Positions 53,250 through 64,000 of a stretch of 64,000 nucleotides of DNA are shown here, piece after piece. Position numbers and translations under genes: made by a program. Below the pieces are notes generated by a model. That model was not told where the DNA came from. It made no database searches and was given only the letters and a program-made list of their open reading frames with translations. How positions within the stretch are numbered: the first letter of the stretch is position 1; every line of letters begins with the position of its first letter. Source of the DNA: Lolium rigidum (lineage: Eukaryota; Streptophyta; Magnoliopsida; Poales; Poaceae); NCBI RefSeq assembly GCF_022539505.1, contig NC_061508.1, positions 264,250,736 to 264,314,735 on the forward strand, in the 5' to 3' direction.

Positions 53250-55695
53250 AATTGCTGAGCCCATCTTAATGGCTATAAAGAAAGAACTTCTTGGGAGATA
53301 ACCCATGTGTTTATTTTCCTACAGTACCTCTATTTTGTATTTGTGTCTTGGAACTTGTTACTACTGTAGCAACCTCTCATTATCTTATTTTATTGCATTG
53401 TTGTGCCGAGTAAAGTCTTTGATAGTAAGGTTCATACTAGATTTGGATTACTGCGCAGAAACAGATTTCTTGCTGTCACGAATCTGGGCCTAATTCTCTG
53501 TAGGTAACTCATAAAATTATGCCAATTTACGTATGTGATCCTCAGATATGTACGCAACTTTCATTCAATATGGGCATTTTCATCTGAGCAAGTCTGGTGC
53601 CTCAATAAAATTCGTCTTTACGGACTGTTCTGTTTTGACAGATTCTGCCTTTTATTTCGCATTGCCTCTTTTGCTATGTTGGATGAATTTATTTGATCCA
53701 TTAATGTCCAGTAGCTTTATGCAATGTCAAGAAGTGTTAAGAATGATTATGTCACCTCTGAACATGTTAATTTTTATTGTGCACTAACCCTCTAATGAGT
53801 TGTTTCGAGTTTGGTGTGGAGGAAGTTTTCAAGGGTCAAGAGAGGAGGATGATATACTATGATCAAGGAGAGTGAAAGCTCTAAGCTTGGGGATGCCCCG
53901 GTGGTTCATCCCTGCATATTTCAAGAAGACTCAAGCATCTAAGCTTGGGGATGCCCAAGGCATCCCCTTCTTCATCGACAAATTTATCAGGTTCCTCCCT
54001 TGAAACTATATTTTTATTCGGTCACATCTTATGTACTTTACTTGGAGCGTCTGTTTGTTTTTGTTTTTGTTTTTGTTTGAATAAATGCTTGTGTGGGAGA
54101 GAGACATGCTGAACACATGTGTTCTTAGCTTTTAATGTTCATGGAGAAGGTTGAAACTGCTTCGTTCATTGTTATATGGTTGGAAACGGAAAATGCTACA
54201 TGTAGTAATTCTAAAATGTCTTGAATAATTTGATACTTGGCAATTGTTGTGCTCATGTTTAAGCTCTTGCATCATATACTTTGCACCTATTAATGAAGAA
54301 ACACATAGAGCTTGCTAAATTTGGTTTGCATATTTGGTCTCTCTAAAGTCTAGATAATTTCTAGTATTGAGTTTGAACAACAAGGAAGACGGTGTAGAGT
54401 CTTATAATGTTTACAATATGTATTTTATGTGAGTTTTGCTGCACCGGTTCATCCTTGTGTTTGTTTCAAATAACCTTGCTAGCCTAAACCTTGTATCGAG
54501 AGGGAATACTTCTCATGCATCCAAAATCCTTGAGCCAACCACTATGCCATTTGTGTCCACCATACCTACCTACTACATGGTATTTCTCCGCCATTCCAAA
54601 GTAAATTGCTTGAGTGCTACCTTTAAATAATTCAAAATTTATCACCTCTGATTTGTGTCAATGTTTTATAGCTCATGAGGAAGTATGTGGTGTTTTATCT
54701 TTCGATCTTGTCATTTACTTCGACAGACTTTCACAATGGACTAGTGGCTTCATCCGCTTATCCAATAATTTTGCAAAAAGAGCTGGCAATGGGGTTCCCA
54801 GCCCCAATTAATTAACTTTCATTAATAATTCTCTTCACATGTTTTGCTCTGATTCATCAGTAAGCAACTTAATTTTTCAAATAGACACTCCTCCATGGTA
54901 TGTGAATGTTGGAAGGCACCCGAGATTCGGTTAGCCATGGCTTGTGTAAGCAAAAGGTTGGGAGGAGTGTCATCCATAAATAAAGAAAAACTAAACTAAA
55001 GTACATGTGTAAACAAAAGAGAAGAGGGATGATCTACCTTGCTGGTAGAGATAACGTCCTTCATGGGAGCCTCTCTTGAAAGTATGGTTGATAAGGTAGT
55101 TAGAGTGCCCACTACCATTCGTTGACAACAACAAACACCTCTCAAAACTTTACTTTTATGCTCTCTTTATGTTTTCAAAAACCAAAGCTCTAGCACAAAT
55201 ATAGCAATCAATGCTTCCCTCTGCGAAGGGCCTTTCTTTTACTTTTATTGCTGAGTCAGTTCACCTATCTCTCTCCACCTCAAGAAGCAAACACTTGTGT
55301 GAACTGTGCATTGATTCTTACATACTTGCTTATTGCACTTGTTATATTGCTTTGCATTGACAACTATCATTGAGATATACATGTTACAAGTTGAAAGCAA
55401 CCGCTGAAACTTAATCTTCCATTGTGTTGCTTCAATACCTTTACGATGAATTTATTGCTTTATGAGTTAACTCTTATGCAAGACTTATTGATGCTTGTCT
55501 TGAAAGTACTATTCATGAAAAGTCTTTGCTTTATGATTCAGTTGTTTACTCATGTCATTACCATTGTTTTGATCGCTGCATTCATTACATATGCTTACAA
55601 TAGTATGATCAAGATTATGATGGCATGTCACTCCAGAAATTATCTTTGTTATCGTTCACCTGCTCGAGACGAGCAGGAACTAAGCTTGGGGATGC
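53250..55695 (+). other. TE-F non-coding internal region and purine tract
   Basis: The sequence is the counterpart of TE-D 26051-28560 in the opposite orientation. TAAGCTTGGGGATGC occurs at 53882, 53940 and 55681; the last abuts the LTR. GGGGATGCCCAAGGCATCCC at 53948-53967 is part of a perfect 9-bp hairpin. Confidence 0.75.
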
Positions 55696-56743
55696 TGATA
55701 CGTCTCCGACGTATTGATAATTTCTTATGTTCCATGCCACATTATTGATGATATCTACATGTTTTATGCACACTTTATGTCATATTTATGCGTTTTCCGG
55801 AACTAACCTATTGACGAGATGCCGAAGGGCCGTTCTGTTGTTTTCTGCTGTTTTTGGTTTCAGAAATCCTAGTAAGGAAATATTCTCGGAATCGGACGAA
55901 ATCAACGGCCAGCATCTTAGGATTGCATGAAGCTTCTAGAACACCCGAGAGCCGCCAGAGGGGGGCCACAGGCCCACCAGATGGTAGGCCGGCGCGGCCA
56001 GAGGGGGGTCGCGCCCCCCTGTTGTGTCGTCGCCCCGTCAGCCTTCCGACTCCGCCTCTTCGCCTATTTAAAGGTCCCTGACCTAAAACATCGAGACGGA
56101 AAAGCCACGGTACGAGAAACCTTCCAGAGCCACCGCCATCGCGAAGCCAAGATCTGGGGGACAGGAGTCTCTGTTCCGGCACGCCGCCGGGACGGGGAAG
56201 TGCCCCGGAAGGCTCCTCCATCGACACCACCGCCATCTCCATCAACGCTGCTGTCTCCCATGAGGAGGGAGTAGTTCTCCATCGAGGCTCGGGGCTGTAC
56301 CGGTAGCTATGTGGTTAATCTCTCTCCTATGTACTTCAATACAATGATCTCATGAGCTGCCTTACATGATTGAGATTCATATGAGTTTTTTATCACTATT
56401 CATCTATGTGCTACTCTAGTGATGTTATTAAAGTAGTTTATTCCTCCTGCACGGTGTAATGGTGACAGTGTGTGCATCGTGTAGTACTTGGCGTGGGCTA
56501 TGATTGTGATCTCTGGTAGATTATGAAGTTAACTATTGCTATGATAGTATTGATGTGATCTATTCCTCCTTTCGTAGTGTGAAGGTGACAGTGTGCATGC
56601 TATGTTAGTACTTGGTTTGGTTATGTTGATCCGTCATGCACTCTAAGGTTATTTAAACATGAACATCGAATATTGTGGAGCTTGTTAACTCCGGCATTGA
56701 GGGTTCGTGTAATCCTACACGATTAGTGGTGTTCATCATTCAA
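55696..56743 (+). repeat. TE-F 3' LTR, truncated by the gap
   Basis: It matches 50846-51895 with few differences and breaks off at the N run. About 460 bases of LTR are missing compared with the 5' copy. Confidence 0.92.
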
Positions 56744-56843
56744 NNNNNNNNNNNNNNNNNNNNNNNNNNNNNNNNNNNNNNNNNNNNNNNNNNNNNNNNN
56801 NNNNNNNNNNNNNNNNNNNNNNNNNNNNNNNNNNNNNNNNNNN
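56744..56843. other. Assembly gap of exactly 100 N
   Basis: A round 100-N block is normally a placeholder for unknown length. TE-F's LTR end is missing to its left, and unrelated LTR sequence starts to its right. Confidence 0.98.
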
Positions 56844-57612
56844 GAAGCCTTGTTGATGGCGAGCAACGTAGTTATCATAGATGTGTTAGGGTTAGCATTG
56901 TTTCATCGTATCATATGCTTTCGTCCGTGCAACCCTTAGATGTCTAGCCGCCCTTACACCTATCTTAGGTGTAAGGGCGGCACCTCGCTTGATCGTTATT
57001 TAGTAGATCCGATCCGTTATGATTGCTCCTTGTTCTTCAAGGATTAGTTTAATATCTGCATAGTTAGGCCTTACAAACGGGTTGAAGGATCCAAGTGGCA
57101 CGTAGGGTGTAGTTTGCTAGCCCTAGACAGGATGTTCCGGGATCAACTTCATGTTGGTTTTTAGGCCTTGTCTAGGGTCGGTTTATGATCACCGTGCGTG
57201 GCCGCCGAGCTCAATCACGCGTAGGATGTTCCGATTATGTGGTGAAAACCCTAAATCGTAGTAGGTCGTTTTAGCTTTATATTGATCAAGCAGGACCACC
57301 ATCTGATCGTACACCTCGTACGAATCATGGGAGGATCGGCTCCTTGAGCCGATTCACAGGACAACCTGAGAGCCGATCGAGGCTCGTATTTAATGTTTAC
57401 GTGTATGCCATGCAGGAAACTAAGCGAGGCAAATCCATCACCTTCCTGACCAGGTATAGTTCATGTGGCACGCCCTTGCACCAGCATCGGACGTGCGTGC
57501 CGAGTCTTTGCGGGCCGTCGCTCGAGGGACCAGGGCCAGCCGCAGTCCTGGGAGCCTCCCGGCTCTACTGTGTTGCCCGTCGCTGCTCGCCGGTGGGTTT
57601 CTGACCGCAACA
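56844..57612 (+). repeat. LTR 3' part of another gypsy-type element
   Basis: The sequence ends TTTCTGACCGCAACA, an LTR-like end, and is followed by internal sequence of TE-E. Its start is lost in the gap. It contains the repeated word GAGCCGATTC/GAGCCGATCG (57343-57380). There is no coding evidence. Confidence 0.5.
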
Positions 57613-59464
57613 GCAGTAGTAAATAAAGAAAACTAAATAAAGTAAATGCAAGTAACTAATTTTTTTGTGTTTTAAATATGGAGAACAAGACAGTAAATAA
57701 AGTAAAGCTAGCAACTAATTTTTTTTGTATTTTTTATATAAGAAGCAAACAAAGCAGTAAATAAAGTAAAACAAAGCAAGACAATAACAAAGTAAAGAGA
57801 TTGGATGTGGGAGACTCCCCTTGCAGCATGTCTTGATCTCCCCGGCAACGGCGCCAGAAATTTACTTGCTGCGTGTAGTTGACACGTCCGTTGGGAACCC
57901 CAAGAGGAAGGTGTGATGCACACAGCAGTAAGTTTCCCTCAGTAAGAAACCAAGGTTATCGAACCAGTAGGGAGTCAAGGAACACGTGAAGGTTGTTGGT
58001 GGCGGAGTGTAGTGCGGCACAACACCAGGGATTCCGGCGCCAACGTGGAACCCGCACAACACAATCAAAGTACTTTGCCCCAACGTAACAAGGTGAGGTT
58101 GTCAATCTCACCGGCTTGCTCGTAAACAAAGGATTAGATGTATAGTGTGGATGATGATGTTTGTTTGCGAAGAACAGTAAAGAACAATTGCGGTAGATTG
58201 TATTTCAGATGTAAAGAATTGGACCGGGATCCACAGTTCACTAGTGGTGTCTCTCCCATAAGATAAACAAGATGTTGGGTGAACAAATTACAATTGGGCA
58301 ATTGACAAATAAAGAAGGCATAACAATGCACATACATATATCATGATGAGTACTATGAGATTTAATCAGGGCATTACGACAAAGTACATAGACCGCTATC
58401 TAGCATGCATCTATGGCTAAAAAGTCCACCTTCAGGTTATCATCCGAACCCCCTCCAGTATTAAGTTGCAAACAACAGACAGTTGCATTAAGTATGGTGC
58501 GTAATGTAATCAACACAAATATCCTTAGACAAAGCATCGATGTTTTATCCCTAGTGGCAACAACACATCCACAACCTTAGAACTTTACGTCACTCGTCCT
58601 AGATTTAATGGAGGCATGAACCCACTATCGAGCATAAATACTCCCTCTTGGAGTCACAAGTATCAACTTGGCCGAGCCTCTACTAGCAACGGAGAGCATG
58701 CAAGAACATAAACAACATATATGATAGATTGATAATCAACTTGACATAGTATTCAATATTCATCGGATCCCAACAAACACAACATGTAGGATTACAAATA
58801 GATGATCTTGATCATGATAGGCAGCTCACAAGATCTAACATGATAGCACAATGAGGAGAAGACAACCATCTAGCTACTGCTATGGACCCATAGTCCAGGG
58901 GTGGACCACTCACACATCGATCCGGAGGCAATCATGGCGATGAAGGGACCTCCGGGAGATGATTCCCCTCTCCGGCAGGGTGCCGGAGGCGATCTCCTGA
59001 ATCCCCCGAGATGGGATTGGCGGCGGCGGCGTCTCCGGAAGGTTTTCCGTATCGTGGCTCTCGGTGCGGGGGTTTCGCGACGAAGGCTTTAAGTAGGCGG
59101 AAGGGCAGGTCAGGAGGCGTCACGGGGGCCCCACACGCTAGGGCCGCGCGGGCCCCCTCTAGGCCGCGCTGCCCTAGTGTGGCGGCGCCCCGTGGCCCCA
59201 CTTCGTATCTCCTCCGGTCTTCTGGAAGCTTCGTGGAAAAATAAGCCCCTGGGCGTTGATTTCGTCCAATTCCGAGAATATTTCCTTACTAGGATTTCTG
59301 AAACCAAAAACAGCAGAAAACAGCAACTGGCTCTTCGGCATCTCGTCAATAGGTTAGTGCCGGAAAATGCATAATAATGACATATAATGTGTATAAAACA
59401 TGTGAGTATCATCATGAAAGTAGCATGGAACATAAGAAATTATAGATACGTTTGAGACGTATCA
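57613..59464 (-). mobile_element. TE-E: 5' end of a TE-D-family element
   Basis: The minus strand shows a 5' LTR (59464-57867, 1598 bp) starting TGATACGTCTCAAACGTATC, a tRNA-Asp-type primer site (about 57856-57839) and about 225 bases of leader matching TE-D 29300-29490. The rest is missing, replaced by the LTR at 56844-57612 and the gap. Confidence 0.85.
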
Positions 59465-60440
59465 GTCACCGTCATCGAGCTGGACATCATTGGGATCATC
59501 ATCACCATCGTCTCCACCGCTGCACCTCGTCACCGCTGTAACAATTAGGGTTGGATCTTGATTGTTTGATAGGGGAAACTCTCCCGGTATGTATTTCTAC
59601 TTGTTATTGATGCTATTGAGTGAAACCATTGAACCAAGGTTTATGTTCAGATTGTTATTCATCATCATATCACCTCTGATCATGTTCCATATGATGTCTC
59701 GTGAGTAGTTCGTTTAGTTCTTGAGGACATGGGTGAAGTCTAAATGTTAGTAGTGAATTATGTTGGGTAATATTCAATGGTTTTATATTTAAGTTGTGGT
59801 GTTATTCTTCTAGTGGTGTCATGTGAACGTCGACTACATGATACTTCACCATTTATGGGCCTAGGGGAATACATCTTGTATTCGTTTGCTAATTGCGGGG
59901 TTGCCGGAGTGACAGAAACCTGAACCCCGTTGGTATATCGATGCAGGAGGGATAGCAAGATCTCAGAGTTTAAGGCTGTGGTTAGATTTATCTTAATTAC
60001 TTTCTTGTAGTTGCGGATTCTTGCAAGGGGTATAATCACAAGTATGTATTAGTCCTAGGAAGGGCGATGCATTAGCAAGGTTCACCCACACAACACTTAT
60101 CAAAACAATGAAGATTAATCAGCTATATGAAGCGAAAGCACTAGACTAAATTCCCGTGTGTCCTCAAGAACGTTTGGTCATTATTATAAGTAAACAAACC
60201 GGCTTGTCCTTAATTTGTGCTAAAAAGGATTGGGCCACTCGCTGCAATTATTACTCTCGCATTTTACTTACTTGTACTTTATTCATCTGCTATATCAAAA
60301 CCCCCTGAATACTTGTCTGTGAGCATTTACAGTGAATCCTTCATCGAAACTGCTTGTCGACACCTTCTGCTCCTCGTTGGGTTCGACACTCTTATTTATC
60401 GAAAGTACTACGATACACCCCCTATAGTTGTGGGTCATCA
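59465..60440 (+). repeat. 3' half of an LTR, cut by TE-E
   Basis: It ends CTATAGTTGTGGGTCATCA, like the solo LTR end CTATACTTGTGGGTTATCA (46854-46872), and shares GAGTGACAGAAA-type words with it. Its start is missing where TE-E begins. No coding sequence is evident. Confidence 0.6.
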
Positions 60441-63215
60441 TGAGGATCCTACATCCATGCCTCTTGTGCTTTTGTATAGGGGTACGGTTTTGGTTTCTAA
60501 CGACATGACCCCTCTTCCTCTTGGTGTTTCTAATGTTTTGCAGGAATTTGGCGACGTGTTTCCGGAGGAGGTACCCGCAGGACTACCACCATTGCGAGGT
60601 ATTGTGCATCAAATCGACTTGATTCCCGGAGCTTCGCTACCCAATAGGGCACCATATAGAACGAACCCCGAAGAACGAAGGAGATATAGAAGCAAGTACA
60701 AGCGCTACTCGACAAAGGTTAGATCCGCATAAGCCTTAGTCCTTGTGTTGTTCCTGTTTTCTAGTTCCTAAGAAAGATGGTACATGGCGTATGTGCGTAG
60801 ATTGTAGAGCGATAAACAACATTACTATTCGATATCGTCATCCTATTCCTCGTTTAGAGGATATGCTAGATGAATTGAGTGGTGCTGTCGTTTTCTCTAA
60901 AATTGATTTGCGTAGTGGTTATCATCAAATTAGGATGAAAGAAGGGGATGAATGAAAAACAGCCTTTAAAACAAAATTTGGTTTATATGAGTGGTTAGTA
61001 ATGCCTTTTGGTTTGACTAATGCACCTAGCACATTCATGAGACTGATGAACCATGTTTTGCGTGATTTTATTGGCAAGTTTGTGGTTGTGTACTTTGATG
61101 ACATATTAATCTACAGCCGCAATGAATCTGATCATACTATGCATATTCGACATGTTTTGCAAGTGTTGCGTGATAATAAACTCTATGGTAATCTTGAGAA
61201 GTGCACATTTTGCAAAGATAAGGTCATATTTCTGGGTTATGTTGTCTCTCAGCATGGAGTAGAATTAGATGTGTCTAAAATTGAAGCTATTCAAAATTGG
61301 CCTACTCCCATGAATGTGAGTCAAGTAAGAAGTTTTCATGGTCTATCTGGGTTTTATAGACGATTTGTGCCCAACTTTAGTACTATTGCTGCACCTTTGA
61401 ATGATTTGACTAAAAAGGGTGTTATATTTGAGTGGGGCGCAGCCCAAGATCATGCTTTTGATGAACCTAAGAGATTGTTAACTTCTGCACCGTTGCTTGC
61501 ACTTCCTGATTTCAATAAGCAACTTGAGATTGAATGTGATGCTAATGGTACTGGAATTGGTGGTGTGTTGATGCAAGAGGGTCGCCCAATTGCATATTTT
61601 TCTGAGAAACTTTCTGGTGCTAAGTTGAACTATCCTATATATGATAAAGAATTGTATGCTTTAATTAGAGTTCTTGAGGTTTGGCAACATTACTTGTGGC
61701 CAAAAGAATTTATCATACATTCTGATCATGAAGCTTTAAAATACCTGAAAGCTCAGTCTACTTTGCATAAGCGTCTTGCTAAGTGGGTTGAGTTCATTGA
61801 GTCTTTTCCATACATTATTAAGCATAAGAAGGGAAAAGAGAATATTGTTGCCGATGCTCTATCTAGGAAGAATATGCTATTAACTCAACTTGATGTTAAA
61901 ATTCCTGGATTAGAAGTACTATGTGATTTGTATGGTACTGATCATGATTTTGCTGAACCATATCGCTTGTGTGCTATTCGTAAAGCATGGGAAAAATATC
62001 ACATACATGATGGGTTCTTGTTTCGAGCTAACAAACTATGTGTTCCAGAATCGTCTGTGCGTTTGCTCTTATTGCAGGAATCTCATGCTAGAGGTTTGAT
62101 GGGTCACTTTGGGCGTGAGAAGACGCTACTCATGCTCGCTGATCACTTTTACTGGCCAAAGATGAGGCGGGATGTGGACAGTTATGTGAAGAGGTGCATT
62201 ACTTGCAACAAGTCCAAGTCCAAGCTGAAGCCTCACGGTTTGTATACTCCTCTACCGGCACCTACTACACCTTCGGAGGATATTAGTATGGATTTTGTGT
62301 TGGGTTTTCCGCGTACTAAAAGAGGCCATGATTCTATATTTGTGGTAGTGGACAGATTTTCTAAGATGTCACATTTTATTGCCTGCCACAAGAGCGACGA
62401 TGCGTCGCATATTGCTAACCTGTTTTTCAGGGAGATTGTACAACTACATGGAGTCCCGAAGACTATTGTTTTTGATCGTGATGTGAAGTTCATGAGCTAC
62501 TTCTGGAAGACACTTTGGGGAAAGTTGTGGACAAAGCTACTTTTCAGTACTACTTGTCATCCCCAAACTGATGGTCAAACTGAGGTGGTGAATCGAACCT
62601 TGTCACAACTGTTGAGATCCATGACCAAGAAGAACCTGAAGGAGTGGGAAGAGTGTTTGCCGCATGTGGAGTTTGCTTACAACAGGGCGGTACATTCTAC
62701 CACGGAGTTGTGTCCTTTTGAGGTGGTGTATGGTTTCAAGCCCATTACTCCGCTAGATTTGTTTCCTCTACCCATACATGAGAGAGTCAATATGGAGGCA
62801 TCCAAGAGGGCAGATTTTGTACGGAAGATACATATGAAAACTAAAGAGTTGATAGAAAAGAAAGGCAACAAGGATGAACAAGAAGCGCAAGGAGATGTTG
62901 TTCAAGCCTGGTGATATGGTCCGGGTACATTTTCGCAAGGATAGGCTCCCGAAGCTGCGGAAGTCCAAGTTGCTTCCTCGTGGTGCTGGTCCTTACAAAG
63001 TGCTTGCCAAGATCAATGATAATGCATACTCGATAGATCTTCCACTTGATGAGTTTGGTGTCAGTAATTCTTTCAATATTGCTGATTTGACACCATATGA
63101 CGGAGAAGACCTTGGAGCGTCGAGGTCGACGCCTTTTGAAGGGGGTGAGATGATGAGGACATCCCTACCACACTACTACCTCTGTCATCACCAAATGAAG
63201 ATGAAGCTGCTATGA
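60441..63215 (+). pseudogene. CRM-like pol: RT, RNase H, integrase
   Basis: The pre-RT part has FGDVFPEEVPAGLPPLRGI. RT has [18 protein letters not shown] sequence (60758-60800), [16 protein letters not shown] and catalytic [11 protein letters not shown] (about 61084-61116). RNase H has [30 protein letters not shown] and VADALSR. Integrase has [43 protein letters not shown] (the three catalytic acids) and a GPY-type module (GAGPYKVLAKINDNAYSIDL). Defects are indels near 60690-60745, a TGA at 60955-60957 where Trp is usual (GDE-stop-KTAF) and a frame change near 62880. From 61001 to 62914 the frame is uninterrupted (about 637 codons), so decay is recent. Confidence 0.9.
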
Positions 63216-64000
63216 AGCTCAAGTCCAATGAAGTTCGGATTGGACCTATTACAAGGGCTCGTGCGAAGCTACTTAAACAACAGGTGAACTTGTTCCTAAA
63301 CCATACTTTGATTGATGAGAACTTTATACTGCCTAAGTCATGTTACTTATGTATAATCAGGTATGAAGAGGAGACAAGCATCGCACGAGGAGGAGAGGAG
63401 CAGTTGGACGTGAAGATGGACGTGAAGCTGGACATGGAGCTGGAGCTGGACATGAAGATATCCCATGGACGCACGAGGGGGGAGCGGGAGGCATTCCTGA
63501 GAGGAGAAGCCAAAGTCCAGACTGGTCTAGCACCCGGTCAGACCGGCCGCCACGCAGGCACGCCCGGTCCCTGGCCCGGTCCAACCGGGCGGCACGCCGG
63601 ATCCGGCCCGGCGCCAACCGGACAAGCAGCTGATGCCAACCGGGCGGGTTACTGCACGACACATCCCACACCCGGTCAGCACCCGGTCCCTGGCCCGGTT
63701 TGAACCAGCCAGCCCGGTCCCAGGCCCGGTCGACCGGCCCCCAGACCGGCCGTGTCCGAGTCTGTCTCGACCAGATCTATTCTGGGTCGGTTATTTTTGT
63801 ACTTTTTCGACCCGAGGTCGTCCCGACGCCTATATAAGTGCCCAGGACGCCCCCAAAGTTGCTTTAGACCACGTTTAAGATAAACCCTAGTTCTTAGTTG
63901 TTTGCTTTGCAAAACTATTGAATTCCCTACATCATATTGCTTGATATTGGTGTAGATCTGAAAGTCTTGTGTAATCTGCTGTTCCATTGGGAATTAGAAG
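63151..64000 (+). repeat. CRM-like 3' LTR, partial
   Basis: TGATGAGGACATCCC begins right after the purine tract GAAGGGGGTGAGA (63138-63150). The upstream half holds a CCGGTC/ACCGGCC-rich block (63530-63760), and TATATAAG at 63831-63838 is the TATA box. The pol frame continues about 65 bases into it. The LTR end is outside the window. Confidence 0.78.

Larger units (their letters stand above)
50846..56743 (+). mobile_element. TE-F: non-autonomous LTR retrotransposon, 3' end lost in an assembly gap
   Basis: 5' LTR 50846-52358, primer site, short degenerate ORFs, 2.4 kb non-coding region, purine tract TAAGCTTGGGGATGC (55681-55695) and 3' LTR from 55696 into the gap. The two LTRs are nearly identical over the shared 1.05 kb, so it is young. 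No pol is encoded. The 3' internal part and the first half of the LTR resemble TE-D. Confidence 0.9.
60441..64000 (+). mobile_element. CRM-like chromovirus, 5'-truncated, 3' LTR running off the window
   Basis: The sequence begins in the region before RT, continues through RT, RNase H and integrase, and enters an LTR at 63151. The reading frame overlaps the LTR start and the C-terminus shows NIADLTPYDGED without a canonical chromodomain. This combination is known for centromeric retrotransposons of grasses (CRM/cereba), so that lineage is favoured but not proven. Confidence 0.75.

Overview
The window is plant nuclear DNA, most likely from a grass of the wheat/barley tribe (Triticeae). Support comes from stacked grass-type Ty3/gypsy LTR retrotransposons (Tat/Retand-like, chromovirus and CRM-like), a tRNA-derived SINE of the cereal Au type, Stowaway and hAT elements, and a single GC-rich intronless host gene. 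Family names are used only where domains support them; no database was searched.

Layout. 1-23127: Tat/Retand-type element TE-A (5' LTR almost wholly outside the window, 3' LTR 22584-23127), split by a complete nested Tat/Retand-type element TE-B (9553-22220, LTRs 516 and 520 bp, 5-bp target duplication CCCGG). Both carry decayed gag-pol with a second RNase H, then an antisense multi-exon gene with its own TATA box, then repeats containing copies of the element's polypurine tract. 23733-32396: truncated chromovirus TE-C, split in its integrase by TE-D (24453-31119, minus, duplication GTCCT), a non-autonomous LTR element without pol. 32397-39417: mostly unrecognised DNA with a SINE (18-bp target duplication), a second rearranged SINE, a hAT element (8-bp duplication) lying in a coding fragment related to the antisense genes, and a Stowaway MITE. 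39418-40992: the only intact host gene, a secreted berberine-bridge-enzyme-like FAD oxidase (524 aa) in which the conserved FAD-linking Cys is Gly174. 41429-42693: 3' end of a copia-like element with a 162-bp inverted duplication and an almost pure poly(A) insertion. 43494-49485: minus-strand L1-type LINE, split by a solo LTR (45470-46872). 49486-56743: a minus-strand LTR broken by TE-F (plus, non-autonomous), whose 3' LTR runs into a 100-N gap (56744-56843). 56844-64000: an LTR piece, the 5' end of another TE-D-type element (TE-E), half an LTR, and a CRM-like chromovirus whose pol reading frame runs into its 3' LTR.

How it works together. Apart from the oxidase gene, nearly every coding stretch is transposon-derived and most are broken by frameshifts or stops, so the area reads as silenced intergenic DNA around a lone gene. 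Insertion order can be read from the nesting: TE-B after TE-A, TE-D after TE-C, the solo LTR after the LINE, TE-F after the LTR it breaks. The points most worth following are the antisense spliced genes in the Tat elements, the repeated polypurine-tract copies seen in three element families, the modular exchange between TE-D and TE-F, the poly(A)-only insertion, and the altered cofactor site of the oxidase.
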